NCBI RefSeq assembly: GCF_014805685.1
Contig: NC_060909.1
Coordinates: 1,193,792 to 1,257,791, forward strand
DNA: 64,000 nucleotides
Source of the DNA: Silurus meridionalis
Lineage: Eukaryota > Chordata > Actinopteri > Siluriformes > Siluridae
Direction: 5' to 3'
Part shown: positions 21,740-33,824 of the stretch, piece by piece
How the letters are laid out: every line of letters begins with the position of its first letter
Numbering within the stretch: the stretch's first letter is position 1
The notes under the pieces: generated by a model
The model's database searches: none
Seen by the model: the letters and a program-made list of their open reading frames with translations, nothing else
What the model was told of the DNA's origin: nothing
Translations under genes and position numbers: made by a program

Positions 21740-22817
21740 TCTCTTCAGCTCTTTTCAGTCTCCTTTGAAATGACAAAAATGTGCCAGTAAAACCCCAATA
21801 TAGAAACAAACGCTTTTAAATTACGAGTCGTAAACCGGAATTACGGATGTTGCATGCTGCATGAGTATAGGAATAAACACGATTTGCGCACTGAAGCAGT
21901 GCTACTTTTTTGATGATGCTGTGGGCAGCCATGTTTGATGTCACTTGTTAAGACCTGGAAAAGGTTCCCAGATAAGCTCAGAAAAGGTTTTTTTCCTATG
22001 GAGAGGATGGAAAGTCCAGGTTATGTGTTTAAATCCGGCGTGGTGTTAAAACAAGTGAGCTCAATTTTAAGTTTTTATGTTTACTTAAAAGCAAAGTTTG
22101 CAAAGGGTAGCGTTAGCACCAGGGTTGTCACCATTAATATGCATCATGTGTTGTTAAGACAATTTTCAATACATACAAAAAAAAAATAAAAATTCAAAAC
22201 CAGACAGGAGTCACTGAAAACACACACGCACTGCTCACTCAAACACACACACACACACACACTCTACCCTCATTCAAGCACACACACACCTCACTCAAGC
22301 ACACACACACACACACCCCGAGCTACCAGGGCCTTGCCAGAGCCTTAAATTAGCTTGCAGCAGAGGAGTAGGGTGTCAGCAGCAGCTGAGGCGACGCCTG
22401 AGGCAGAAAAATGGGGACTGGAAGTGCAAAGCGCTGAGCGTGTGGACACATTCACCACCTCGAGTTTCAGTTCAGAGACATTAAAGCCTGAGATAAAACA
22501 AACTCGCAGAGCACAGCTGAAGAAGACATAAAAAAAAGCAGCTTAGTGGGGCCAGAAGGAACTTGTAATGGCTGCTGTTTTCTCTCCCTTTCTGTCCCCC
22601 CCTTTTCTCATTTCATTGTGGGGGAATGCTCTCACGTGAACACTTGCAGGGGCATGAAACCCGAAGCGGGGCAGAGAAGAGCAGGCACCTGCCACGGCAA
22701 CAGCTGCTCTCCATGACTGCGACACTCCCTGTTCTTCTCCACCCGCTCCACTCCTGTTGGTATCACCAACACCCGCCTGCCTGCTGCTCCACACACCCAA
22801 CAACCGCTCTGATCATG

Positions 22818-22821
<4 letters not shown>
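21738..22821. other. Unrecognised DNA with interrupted CA runs
   Basis: Interrupted CA runs at 22220-22316, otherwise unique. No gene seen. Confidence 0.45.

Positions 22822-22869
<48 letters not shown>
22822..22869. repeat. (CA)24 microsatellite
   Basis: CA tract. Confidence 0.96.
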
Positions 22870-22871
<2 letters not shown>

Positions 22872-23068
22872 CAAATCGTACGTTAACTTTTTGCACCTTT
22901 TAAACATGAATGAAATTACTCCATGTGGCACTTCTAAAATGACAAAAAAGCTCCTACACTCTCATCCAGATGTTTCTTGAAATATGCAAATTACACACTC
23001 ACTTTTCCTCGCATTTCTGTTTAATAACAACTGAAAAATTATCGATATTGCATCTATTATACACAAGC

Positions 23069-23332
23069 AGACCCAAACATGTGCCAGCATGACAATGCCC
23101 CTTGTGCACAAAGCCAGCTCCATGAAGATCTGCTTTACATGGGTTGAAGTAGAAGATCTCCTGCTACAGAGAACACCTCTGGGATGAATGTGAACGCTGG
23201 CTGCACCCCAGGCCTCCTCACATACATCAGTACCTCACTTTACTAACACCCTTGTACCTGAATCGCCACAAAATCGAGTGGAACATATTCACAGAACAGT
23301 GGAGGTTCTTAAAAAAGCAAATGAAGATTGAG
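23069..23332 (+). mobile_element. Tc1-A internal/3-prime fragment, plus strand
   Basis: Starts at ACCCAAACATGTGCCAGC and runs through the F-Q-H-D-N-like block (CAGCATGACAATGCCCC), CATGAAGATCTGCTTTACAT and CCTCACTTTACTAACACC to the decayed C-terminus. Both terminal repeats are missing. An R2 repeat starts 39 bp downstream. Confidence 0.85.
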
Positions 23333-23370
23333 GAGTTCCACCACACGCTAAACCCCTCCACGGAACTCAG

Positions 23371-23567
23371 TAAGGCCATTAGGAAGCATGTACAATAGCT
23401 GTCTAATTCTGTATGGAACAGGAACTGGTTGTTACTATGGTAACAGGTGATTATAAGCAGCATGGTCATTTAGGACGCTGATTCAACACAAACTACCTGC
23501 GTGCTCAACGCTCTAAATTCACACCTGAACTCCTTCCAGCCAATCACACTGACCAGGGGGTAACACG
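23371..23567 (+). repeat. R2 dispersed repeat, long copy
   Basis: Shares an ordered series of words with 42949-43112: GGCCATTAGGAAGCATGTAC / TACAATAGC, GTTACTATGGTAACAG, GTCATTTAGGACGC, CACACCTGAACTCC and CCAATCAC. It contains the X-box-like palindrome GTTACTATGGTAAC (23431-23444). I find no coding potential and no clear terminal repeats; it may be a short non-autonomous element. Confidence 0.7.
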
Positions 23568-24139
23568 ATTTCCTCTTCACCTCTCAATCGCTCCTCCTCC
23601 ACCGGCCCATGACATCATCCCTCTAAAGCTGATCTATATTAAGCAGGTTCGGACTGCCTCGGTGCCCTCTGTCAGTGCCCAGCCCTACCCCTGCCCAACC
23701 CTTTTCAGCCCCACCTGCTCTCACAATCCCCTCCTCCCCTTGAGGGATCATCAAGTCACACTTAGCAAACAGAAAGAGAAATAAATAATTAAACGCTCAT
23801 TATATAAACTGATCATATTAAAAGCAGTTATGTATTAAATCTGAAATCCTCAATACAGGTAGGAAGGGTAAAGGAACCACAACCCTTATGGTGAGTGGTT
23901 GCTATGGAAATGTGTTGTAATCGTTGCAGGGGCTAGATTTCTGAAATGACACGAATACGTGCTTTAAAAAAAAAGCATTATTTTTTAATCGAATTAAGGC
24001 TAAAAATAGACAACACCGTAAACGATAGCAAATGAGAAACAACAAAGTAATGCATAAAAAGACAGAAATGCGGTAAAAGTGGGAAGCAGTCGATTTATGG
24101 AGCCTCTCGTAAAAACCAGGCCTTTCTGTATCTTCTGTT
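23568..24139. other. Unrecognised DNA
   Basis: Mixed sequence, C-rich around 23590-23750 and A-rich later. No gene supported. Confidence 0.4.
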
Positions 24140-24530
24140 TCATCCGTCTGTCCGTCCGGGCGTCGGAGCTTAAGCAGAGCCGTGGCTGAGATGCTGCCTG
24201 CTGGGCGAGGACGACGTGGTGGAAAGCAGAAAAAGTGCACAGTGTGTGCGTGTGACTGGCATTTCAAGCGGCACGGAATAACATCCTGGCCGGCTAATCT
24301 GTGCGAGTGTGACAATTTATTCAGGCTCACGTTGTTGCCGAGTGTGAAATGCGCCGCGGAGGAGGAAGTGCAGAAAACAGTGCTCGAATCTCCAGCGGCG
24401 ACGTTCGACAGCCTTTTCGCCGCCGGCTTCTCCCTGTAGCCGGTCTTCAGTTCGCGGCACAAAAAGTGACCCATTCGCCTCATTGTAAATTCGACACGCG
24501 AATGACACCTGCCCCGTGATCGTGAACGAT
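24140..24530. promoter_or_regulatory. CpG-dense block
   Basis: By hand count there are about 36 CpG dinucleotides in about 390 bp, far more than in the flanks. This explains the lack of stops in the 193-residue minus frame (23902-24483) and the 85-residue plus frame (24182-24439). Neither translation shows a domain I recognise, and the C-terminal third of the long one runs into AT-rich DNA. It resembles a small CpG island that could mark a promoter, an enhancer or a lost exon; which one is inference. Confidence 0.35.
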
Positions 24531-25314
24531 GCCATGACCAGAGGCTACATTCGGAAAGGCGGATTTCGACTACAGAAAGTTATTACCAAAGATGGCAAGA
24601 AATTAATGCCTATTAAAGAGCCAAAAAGTGGGAGGAGCCAGAAATAATGCAGGCCATGGATGGACTCTAACACAAACATCACGGACTGAAGTGTGTCCAG
24701 TCGCCGTGACTTTACTGGATCATAGAGGCTTTAAAAACAAACCTGACATTACAATATAAGCTGCATGTTATAAACTAAATGCGGTTTATGTCCCTGTTTG
24801 ACCTGCATGATCCGGTTTTCAGCGTGTTAATATTTTCTCTTTAAACAGTGTTGCGTTTTTTTTTCTGCCGAGTTGCTGATTAGCTGGAATCTGAGGTACT
24901 TTCCCTTTCTTGCAATGCTGCATGTGTGAAAGGGCTGAAGGTCTCAGGACATGCTAATGGTCAGATCTCTGAGGGGGAAAGGAAAAAAAAAAAAAACAGT
25001 GAGTGCTCTGCTAAAGGAGGTGGAAATCCCTGTATCGAGAACACAGAGCCTTTCATTCACCATTCCTCACTTTGAGAGCCGTGGGATTAGACAAATGACC
25101 ACTTCAGCTGAGCTCTTCTCGTTCAGCCCACACGTTTCTGCACCACGGTGTCAGGGAAAGGACAAGAGTCACCGCAGAAACTAACAGGAAGCGCTTATAA
25201 TGCTAGTGTCCTCACGCCAAGTGACCAAATGTGATTATTTTTCTTATTTTGGAAACGGGGAGGTGTTTCGTTTCACGTCGCAGAGCCGGTTGAAGTCTTA
25301 AGCTACATTTATGT
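24531..25314. other. Unrecognised DNA with one short basic frame
   Basis: A plus frame at about 24533-24646 encodes a lysine/arginine-rich 37-residue peptide ending at TAA. It has no clear acceptor site or homolog that I can name. The rest is unassigned, with A-tracts near 24979-24996. Confidence 0.4.
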
Positions 25315-25740
25315 ACCAATTGGATATAAGTATTAGGACACCTTTCATTCTTAGCCATATGTGCTTCTGTTCCCATACAGTTGGAGGCTTGCATCTGAAT
25401 AGGACGTCTCTGGATGTGGTAGCATTCCATTTTCTAATTTACTTTAGGAGACCCAGTCCTGTTCCAGCATGACAATAACCCAGTGCACAAAGCCAGCTCC
25501 ATTAACATATGCTTTACATGGGTTGGAGTTCAAGATCTTCAGCTTTAAAGCACGGTCAAAACATGAGTACCGTGTGGCTGAATGAGCACACAAGCACCCT
25601 CCAAAATCAAGTGAAACATCTTCCCAGAAGAGTGGAAGTTATTATAAAAGCAAATGGGGACTAAAAGTAGAAAGTAATGTACAAAAAGCATAAACCAATC
25701 TTATGCTCAAGTGTCCACAAAACGTGTCTTCATATATTAT
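25315..25740 (+). mobile_element. Tc1-A copy, plus strand, eroded ends
   Basis: The left terminus reads ATATAAGTATTAGGACACC and the right part GTGTCCACAAAACGTG. Between them lie GTTCCAGCATGACAATAACC, AAGCCAGCTCC, CTTTACATGGGTTGGAGTTC and CATCTTCCCAGAAGAGTGGA. A block including the CCCCAGGCCTCC segment is missing. Non-coding relic. Confidence 0.85.
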
Positions 25741-26146
25741 ATATTGACATAAAATCGAAGTCCGACAGGAGCAGGCCATTTCGAGTCGATTCGACGCAGT
25801 AAATATACGAAAGGCATCGATGTTGATGGCATTAAATCAAGGCGTCGTGATTGGCTCTGACCCATGAAACCGCTAAAAGACGCTGACATTTTCTCCACCT
25901 TCGTTTTCCCGGACTTTTCCAGACGAGAGCGTGGCAGAACAAAAAATCTTATTTCTCTGCGTGCCATCTTTTTTTCCTCTCACTCTTTTCACGATCGGCC
26001 AGGCCACACGTTATCGCACTTCCCTCTCTGTGATGTATTAGTCAGTGGGCTGTGGCTGAGAAACAGGTGCGAACGCATTCGACTGGGAGCTCAAGCAGAT
26101 TATCTGAGCTTGGCTCAGGGGAGACGAGCTGTACCTCTGCATATGT

Positions 26147-26150
<4 letters not shown>
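25741..26150. other. Unrecognised unique DNA
   Basis: No repeat or gene recognised. Confidence 0.4.
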
Positions 26151-26189
<39 letters not shown>

Positions 26190-26198
26190 TCTCTCTCT
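26151..26198. repeat. Compound (GT)n-(CT)n microsatellite
   Basis: GT tract to 26188, then CT. Confidence 0.95.
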
Positions 26199-26306
26199 CA
26201 GCAGGGGCAGGTGAACAGCAGATCCAGCTCATCTCATCCCCCCGTCACGTAGCGCACCGCTGTTTGCTCCTGCGCCTCGCTCACTATGCATGTAGTCCGC
26301 TAGGCC

Positions 26307-26320
26307 GTTGCCAAGGTAAC
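26307..26320. promoter_or_regulatory. RFX X-box motif
   Basis: GTTGCCAAGGTAAC is a near-perfect palindromic X-box in unique DNA. Occupancy is inference. Confidence 0.4.
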
Positions 26321-27479
26321 TGCAAATGGTGAGTGGTGCAGCCTGGGCCGATTACTGTAAACAGCGCCGGAGAGATGGATAGAGATAGAGTGCGAGAGTG
26401 AGAAGGACAGAGAAAGAGAGAAAGAGAGCGAGCAATATCTTCACTACCAGATCACATTTATTAATAACTTGCACAGTTCTGCTGTAATATAAACAGCAGC
26501 GTTCAAAATATTCTCAGAGGAAGATTAAATAAATAAAACCAAATGTTTTTTCTGCCCCCCCAGCAAAAAATAAAAAATAAAATAAACAAAAAATCAAGGA
26601 AAAAGAGAAACAAAGGGAAGAAGGCAGGGACAAAATAATGCAATCAGTGGTACACAAGGGTTAGAAGAACAATAAAAGACACAAACAACAACAAAAAAAC
26701 ACTGTACCTGAACACCTAATTAAGTACAATAACCACACACACGCGCACACACGCACCTCTCCCATACCACCATTTAGGTCAAATGGTCAAAGCAATTGCA
26801 GCCGCCGTTACTGAGAACTGTATAAAGAAGAACTCAGACTTTTAACCCGACATCAGATTGTGGGCGGGTCCTTGTGTCGTTATTTATTGGAATGCTAAAA
26901 AAAAATAAATAAAAAATAAATAAATAAATGGAAAAAAAATTTTTTTTAACTAGACCGTGTATACCTTCTCATAATAAAAACACTACGGGAGACTAACTGC
27001 TCTGAAAGCTCCTTGGACCAAGCGTCTAGATTTCTCGAGTTGCACAAAGGTAAAAGAAAGATGGAGAAGAAAATAGAATTAGGAATTCAGAAACAAATTT
27101 CAATTTGTTTCATGTTCCAATGACTTATCTCTCTGCCGGGGGAATTTTATTCACGCGTGTCTCGAATACAAAACAGGTTTTATCAAAAGATTCGATAAAA
27201 ATAAGAAAAACCATCACGAATGGGATCGGTTTAAATGCAGAAATGATCAATTTGTCCCTTTTTTCCCCCATGAGATTTGCATGCATTGCGTTTTTTCTGT
27301 ATGAGAAACAGGTACGTTTTATTATCCACTATTAAAAAAAGAACAAAAGAGATAGATAGAGAAGAGGGAGAAGGGGGTGGTGGCAATGCAACAAAGGTTT
27401 ATAGGTGCTATAAAGTAAGCGATAACAGGAACTTGTCTCTGAGATGTTCCACAGGTCGACTTAAAGCTGTTCAATCCAA
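26321..27479. other. A-rich unique DNA
   Basis: Contains GA-rich 26385-26430, A-rich 26560-26640 and an AAAT/A-T run 26895-26950. No gene supported. Confidence 0.45.
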
Positions 27480-27700
27480 GCTTTGCTTCATCAACGTTTT
27501 TTTTCCGCCCCCTCTGGTCAATTTACTCCCATTGCGGATGCTGCCTGTTGATCCGTCCAATGGGGATGAAATCTCCCTTATGCTGACGAGACATGATCTC
27601 CCCCGAACCTTTGTAACCTGCAGTAATGATGTGGGGCTGATGTGCTTTAATCAGCACATTTATTCATTAAGAATGCATCGCGCATGAAGAGCGAGCGAGA
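27480..27700. other. Candidate conserved noncoding element
   Basis: A repeat-free, evenly composed stretch between low-complexity flanks. It holds a 7-bp inverted repeat (ATGTGCT, 6-bp loop, AGCACAT) around a TTAATC homeodomain-like core at 27639-27658. The 136-residue frame across it (27277-27687) shows no domain. The call rests on appearance only. Confidence 0.25.
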
Positions 27701-28837
27701 GCGGCGTTACGTACGGGTCGGCGCGCTCTCACCCGCAGTGTTCGAGGCTGAGCTCAGCAGTGGATGGAACGGAGAGAGGTGAAGGTGAGAAGGCTGTTTC
27801 TGCACGATGGGCACATCTCAAACTCATTCTCATTTTCTCTTTCTAACCATCATCTCTCTATCTGTGTGTGTGTGTGAGGTGAAGAAGTGAAAATATTCAC
27901 AATGCGAGCGCAAAGCCTTTTAATGGACAGGGCCTTTTAGCTTCATCAGCACTGTGGTCGAGTGCAGCGAGAGCCCTGGCACAGGAAGAAAAGCCTACAT
28001 TACTGCTACCCGCCTGGGAAAAGGAAAAAAAAAAAAGAAAAAAAAAAAAGACGCTTCAATGGCCCTCGGGGGAAAAAATATATAAAAATCGGGTGTAGAA
28101 AAAGGAACGAGAGACAAAGAAAGAACACCAGAGACAGAATGAGATGCTGCTATATAATGCGAGATGAAAGGGAAAAGAAATTGAGCAAGGTGGACGGAAA
28201 AGTGTGAAAAGAAGAAGCAATGAAAGAGAGAGAGAGCGAAAGAGTGACATAAGAGCCAAACTGACATTCGAAATAAATGAAAAGAGGACAGGATTTAGAG
28301 TTAAAGAAAGAGGTGAGCGAATGAGACGGGGCTCCCTGAATGCACTCTACCAATAACCCCGAGTGGTGGAGTGGAACGTGATTAGGAACGAGAGTAGCAT
28401 GCTGATTTGTAATTCTGACCTCATATTAACTTATTACAGTTCCTTATTTATTATTCATATTAATGAGAAATGTGTATTGTTTCAGTTCTGACTGCTGAAA
28501 ATGTCCTGATAAACAGCGGCAATGTATAGAGGCTAGTCAATGGATAATTGTTTATAGCTGCTTTAGTGCACGTGATAAGAGGAAATGAGATATATTTAAT
28601 GTTATGACATTCACAGCCGAGGGGAGCAAAAGAAAGCATCGGGAGCAAAGCCTCGTTCTGAAGCTGGAGTCGAATATATTGCTCAGATGGATTTCTTATC
28701 TACTACCAAGAACCGCAACTCATCCTTTTCTCCACAGGCCTCAGAACAACCTCTTCAAACCACCCCTCCAATCTCTCTCTTATTTGAGTGCACAGGCCTG
28801 GTCTCATTCTGTCTCACTATGCTGCAGTCCAGCTAAC

Positions 28838-28839
<2 letters not shown>
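27701..28839. other. Purine-rich unique DNA
   Basis: A-rich 28020-28052 and GA-rich 28090-28330. Minus-strand frames rich in F, S and L are readings of these tracts. No gene. Confidence 0.45.

Positions 28840-28886
<47 letters not shown>
28840..28886. repeat. (GA)n microsatellite
   Basis: AG tract of about 47 bp. Confidence 0.96.
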
Positions 28887-28887
<1 letters not shown>

Positions 28888-31445
28888 AATAAATCTGGCT
28901 GATGCAATCTAATGGAACATTGTCTTAGGATGGGCTCGGTGCTCAGTAAATAATGGACTTCTTACAGTCAGGAAAGATAATGCTCCCACCCCGGGGAAAG
29001 AGAGACAGAGAGAAGAAGAGATTCAGAAACACCATTAGTGACTTCTCAATGAAAATACACACACATACATTCACAGGCAGGACACATGTGAATACCTGGA
29101 AGGCTGCTACAGCTCCTGTACACTCTATTGCTCGACCAGAGGGCCGGGAGAAGCGCTCCCCGCCTTCGCAATCACTCCTGACTGGAAGCATGCTGCCGGT
29201 TACGAAAGTGGGAGAGGATTTGAATGCCGAGTCTTAAAAATGACAAACAAGGCTTTGGAGAGCTCGAACCGGCTCGAGGGTATCACTGCGACGTGCGAGC
29301 GCAACATAAATAGCATGCTCGGATCCGACGGCGCTCTTGAAAACATCAGGAACCTGTCATTGTGACTGTGCGTGTTCTCTCGGACAAACGGAAATATAAT
29401 GTACAGTCCGACGCATCTCGACTGCTCTGATACACAAAGCAAATTGTGCTTTTCATATGTATGGTGAACCTCGTAAAAAAGCCCCTGCAACCACCAAAAG
29501 GATTTCAGAGACAGGTGTCAAATTTCACCATAAAAAAACCCTGCCATGTACATGCACAAACATCCCAGATGGTCGTTCAAGGTCCTCTTTCAGCACTCAA
29601 CTCTGTCCAATACTTGGCAAACTTTGCTGCACAAAAAAGAGAAACACCTTGAACTTGAGGCCTACATAACCCATTGGTTCTGGAGAGACTCCAGGTCTTT
29701 CAATGCTGCTGAAACGAGCAAATCATCACTTGCACAAATGATGTAATCAGTGGCAGGATAAACAGTTTTAGCCTCACTACAGCTGGGTTTAAAATGAACC
29801 CAAATTTATTGTGACCCATGCTAAAAAAAATGGCCGCGGTGGTGGAGATATAAACCTTCTCTGGCTACTATTAAGAGGTCAATATACCAAGAGAGAGGTC
29901 AAAAAAATGCAGAGGCACAATGAGAAGGAGAGCAGCACAATGCTGAAGTGAAGAAAGAAAGCCACCCCTTCGTCCCCTACAAAGTGGAGAACATTGAATG
30001 AGGGTAAAGGAAAAGAAGGGCAATCTGACACTTGGCCAAACCAATGACCTTCGCTCTGAGCTCTGAACGCTCTTTTCCGAATGGGTCTCTTGCTTTCAGC
30101 ATATTCAGGTATTAATGATCCACAGGGATGACCAAGGCTCAAACCAGAGGGTGAGGAAATCTCACTAAGCATTGTCTCCAAAAAAAACATGACAGCTTTG
30201 ACCTATTCTTAGGAGACTTGTGGGGAAATGAGACTAAACATGAAGTGAAAACACAAAAGCGGTTTTGAGACGGGAATGCGGCCGCAAGCAGGCTTAAACC
30301 TGGGTTCAGCGCTATTGTAAACCTAATGTCAAGTTTGGGATTTTGGCATCGTCATCAGAATGAACGACAGCCACAACAATGATGATGAGAATGCAAATCA
30401 TGCGTTGGCTGCATCTGTAAAACCGAACCACACTCTGAGCGAAGATATTTACAGCGAAGACATTGGAAATAGTGGAAGTGAACCTAAAATTCCTTAAAAC
30501 TTAAAATCTCTTTGAAGCTACCAGAAGGCCCGGTTGTCTTTATACAGAAGCGCTACTCTGAGAGGCTACCCGACTTCATGTTGCTTTTATTTTAATTCGA
30601 GAAAAGGGGAAAAAAATCTGTGATGTTTTTAAATTGATCAGCTTTTATACCATGGCTGAAAGGAAGTCTAAGGAAAGAGATGCAATCATACAACCAAGTC
30701 ATATAACCAGCTTCAAATGAGTAACCAAAAAGTCCATTGTGTACACAGCAGGTGTGTTTTATTTGTCCATGCTGCAAAAAATAATATTAAAAAGAGTGGC
30801 GCCTTCCTATTAAGACAGATACAGGTCAGGTGACCAAGATAGATCGCAGACGATTATCAAGAGATGCCGTTTAAACTCGACATCCTTATACAAAATCTTT
30901 AAAAGAGAGAGGGATGAAAAATAGGAGTGGATGCTGAACTTCCCCCATTTGGAAGCGAACATATGCTCCCTGATGGTCAGTAGGCAATCAAAGACCCCGT
31001 GAGCTCATGAGTTGTTTTGGTAAATGGGAATACAGCTCGAAGGAGCAGGAGTGGAATGGAAGGTCTGAGCCTGTTTGAGTGGACAGATGGGGCATGTGTG
31101 GCGTGGGAAGGGTTAAAATCTGAGGAGGCCCCATCTGCCACCTCGTCTGTTCTCCTAGCTAGCTGATGGCCGCTGCTCGGCTCTGGCACGGAACACGGAC
31201 ACGCGGTGGTACTGTGACTTTTTCCTCTATTCGCAGATGACCAATAAGCATATACAAAAGATTTAGACCCTTTCTCGAGGACTACATGAAAAACCTGCGA
31301 AAACGGTTTCTCCGAAAAACACAGCAGCTAGCTGTTCGTTTTAAAAGGTTCGGCTAACAAAAGACAGGTCAGTCATAACAATCGGCACAATCCGTTGACT
31401 GTAATTATGTCCCCCAAAAAAAGGGTCAACTCATTCTGTGTTTAG
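28887..31445. other. Repeat-poor unique DNA, candidate regulatory stretches
   Basis: 2.5 kb with no transposon or microsatellite recognised. Two spots look non-random: about 30010-30190, with TTGGCC and a TGACCTT nuclear-receptor half-site, and a perfect POU octamer ATGCAAAT at 30391-30398. No exon is supported. Confidence 0.4.
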
Positions 31446-31798
31446 GTTAAAAAAAAAAAAAAAAAAAAGCAAATATTTCAGTGATGGGGAAACAAGAGCG
31501 TGTAGGATGAAAAGTAAAAAGAAAAACACCACAAAACAAAACAATACAAATACAAGCTCAATGAACAATGTACAAGCTCAAACCCATTCTGTGTGGATCC
31601 AGCACACCGGTTGGAAGCTTTCGAAGCCACCAGCAAGGAAAAGCTCAGAAATGGAAAGTCACCTGGATCCAGAGAAGAAGAAAAAACTAGTCCACATTTC
31701 ACAACAAAAGATTTCATACCCACTGAAAAGCTTTTACTAGACTTAGAGATTTAATACTGTAGTGGTGAAACAGTGTGTGTGTGTGTGTGTGTGTGTGT
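31446..31798. repeat. A-tract and (GT)n microsatellite
   Basis: A homopolymer at 31449-31467 and a GT tract at about 31771-31798, with unassigned DNA between them. Confidence 0.8.
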
Positions 31799-33607
31799 TT
31801 GGAAGACTCTGATTAAGGTGTCTGGGGAGTGATTAGCCTTGTAATATGGACATGTAATTTGCAATAATATGGGTGATATAAAATGGGTAAAATGAGAAAG
31901 TAGCAAAGCAAAACCGTATAAACATTCTCAAGCTTTTTATTTGCATCAAGGAAAAAAAATCAGAGGAGAAGCAGCAAAGAACAGCAGCGACATAAAACGC
32001 GATCAGTCCGCTTCCATAAAATGACTATTGGGTTCAAAGTGCGTTCACCTGTCGCAGTATCTCGACCTTAAAAGGTACCAGAGAGAGAACGTAAACAAAA
32101 GTTGTTTAATTTCACAGAGGATAAATGAGAGAGATGGTCAAAAAAGGTCAGTGTAAAGGTCGGCGACTGCCGGACAAGGCCGGGTCGTTAGTGTGATGGC
32201 TGACGGAGGACAGAAAGAGGGGAAAAAAAAAAAAAAAAAGACGTGGCCTGTTTAGTATCACACGGAACGCTGTTTATTCAACAGGCAAGAGGATACTGGA
32301 AACACGGCCCTTCTGGTCCGAGTTGATGCCAGTTCCCATCCCCCCTCGCTGAATTAGTGCAGAAAGCAAAAGGTCAGCACCTCTAATGAGAGAAGCGTGT
32401 GGTATGTGGACACGCCATGAGATCGCAAACAAGGACACGACATCCCAGGAGCGCTATTGGCTTGCCACCAGGCAAAGGGACACTCGATACCGAAGGTCGC
32501 GGTGCTGTTTGGTGTTGGAGGGTTGAGCCTGACCAGGCCGCAGTGGGTTAGACCCCCTGTCTCACACTCCCGGTCCCATTTCACAGCCATTTGGATTACT
32601 GGAAAATATGTTAAGTGCACGGTTTCCTGAAACCAAACACCGACTGACATTATTGCCGTTTCTGAGGCCGTTTTGAGGATGTTCGAAACTGGAGACGCGG
32701 CAAGGCAGGGGGAGAACTCGTCTCTTTTAAATACCCATTTCTCCATAAACAACCCCCTCCAAAAAGCAAAAAGATCTCAAAAGATCACTCCTGAGCGTTA
32801 TTTTCACGCTCCCAAGATGCTCCATTGTTGTCTGTAATGGAGGTCAGGGGATTTTAAGGCTCTTTTTGCAGGTTCTTGCTCTCCTGGCCTTGCGATCAAA
32901 CGCTACATTTACTATCTCAGCTGCAGCAACAGTAAAAACAGCGCAGTCATCATGATCCAGGCCCAGCCAGGGTACAGAAAAGGGGGAGGGAGAGAAAGAG
33001 AGAGAGAAAACATGGGACAGAGAGAGCGAAAGAGAAAAGGCCCGGCGGAAAAACAATGAACGTCACTCGGGAACGAACGGGATGTGGAGATGAGTTTTGT
33101 GTGGAAAGATCAGCAGGACACACAGAGCTGCAGATACACAGTTCTCCGTACAAGCAAAACAAATCCACACACGCCAACACACAATTACATCAGCTAGTCA
33201 AAAGTCTTGAAGATATTTTGAAAAGGTAAATAAGTATAAATATGTATGGATTTGATCGTTTTTGCTGCAGCAGCAGACGATGCCGGTGCAGCTGTTCATC
33301 TCCTTCAAACTGCAGCATCTGACATTTCACACAGCAAAGACAAGAATAAGTCCCTTCCATTGTAGCGTCTCAGAATAACGGGGAGGTGAGGAGAGGGGGG
33401 ATAAAACGACGCGTTTACAAAGAATCCAATTACTGTGTGCACATGGAGCTGAAAGAGCTCCTGCGAAAAACAATGTGATGCCTCTAAAGCTGTATGTGTT
33501 CTTTAATCAGTGTGTCGGAGAGACGAGCGCACGATCCCGGAGCGTACAAACACCAGAGTCTGGCGTGAGTCGAGGCGGGAGGGCTTTTCTTTCAAGTTTG
33601 TTTAGAA
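31799..33607. other. Repeat-poor unique DNA
   Basis: 1.8 kb. A purine run lies at 32218-32240. The 132-residue minus frame at 32354-32752 has no recognisable domain. Nothing assigned. Confidence 0.4.
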
Positions 33608-33653
33608 AGAAAAAAAAATAAATAAATAAAAAATAAAAAAAAAAAAAAAAAAA
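33608..33653. repeat. A-rich low-complexity tract
   Basis: A/AAAT run of about 46 bp. Confidence 0.9.
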
Positions 33654-33742
33654 CGGTTCACGATTTATCGGCCTCCTCGGTAATAAACGACCAACGAATT
33701 GCATCAAATGTTACATGGCGGTGCATCATTACAGCAGTTACT

Positions 33743-33760
33743 GATCTGAGATCTCAGATC
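33743..33760. other. Perfect 18-bp palindrome
   Basis: GATCTGAGATCTCAGATC reads the same on both strands and is followed by a T-run. It could extrude a small hairpin or be a dimeric binding site; it may be chance. Confidence 0.6.
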
Positions 33761-33824
33761 TTTTTTTCTGTAGAACGTTCTTTAAGTTGTGTACAAAAAT
33801 GCGTCTTGACAAAGAATTAATAAA

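Noticed and set aside
23902..24483. 193-residue minus-strand ORF as a host gene
   Set aside because: No recognisable domain; openness is explained by the CpG-rich block and the C-terminal third lies in AT-rich DNA.
29446..29746. Three overlapping plus ORFs of 66-70 residues
   Set aside because: They overlap in different frames, are short, and have no domain; probably chance.
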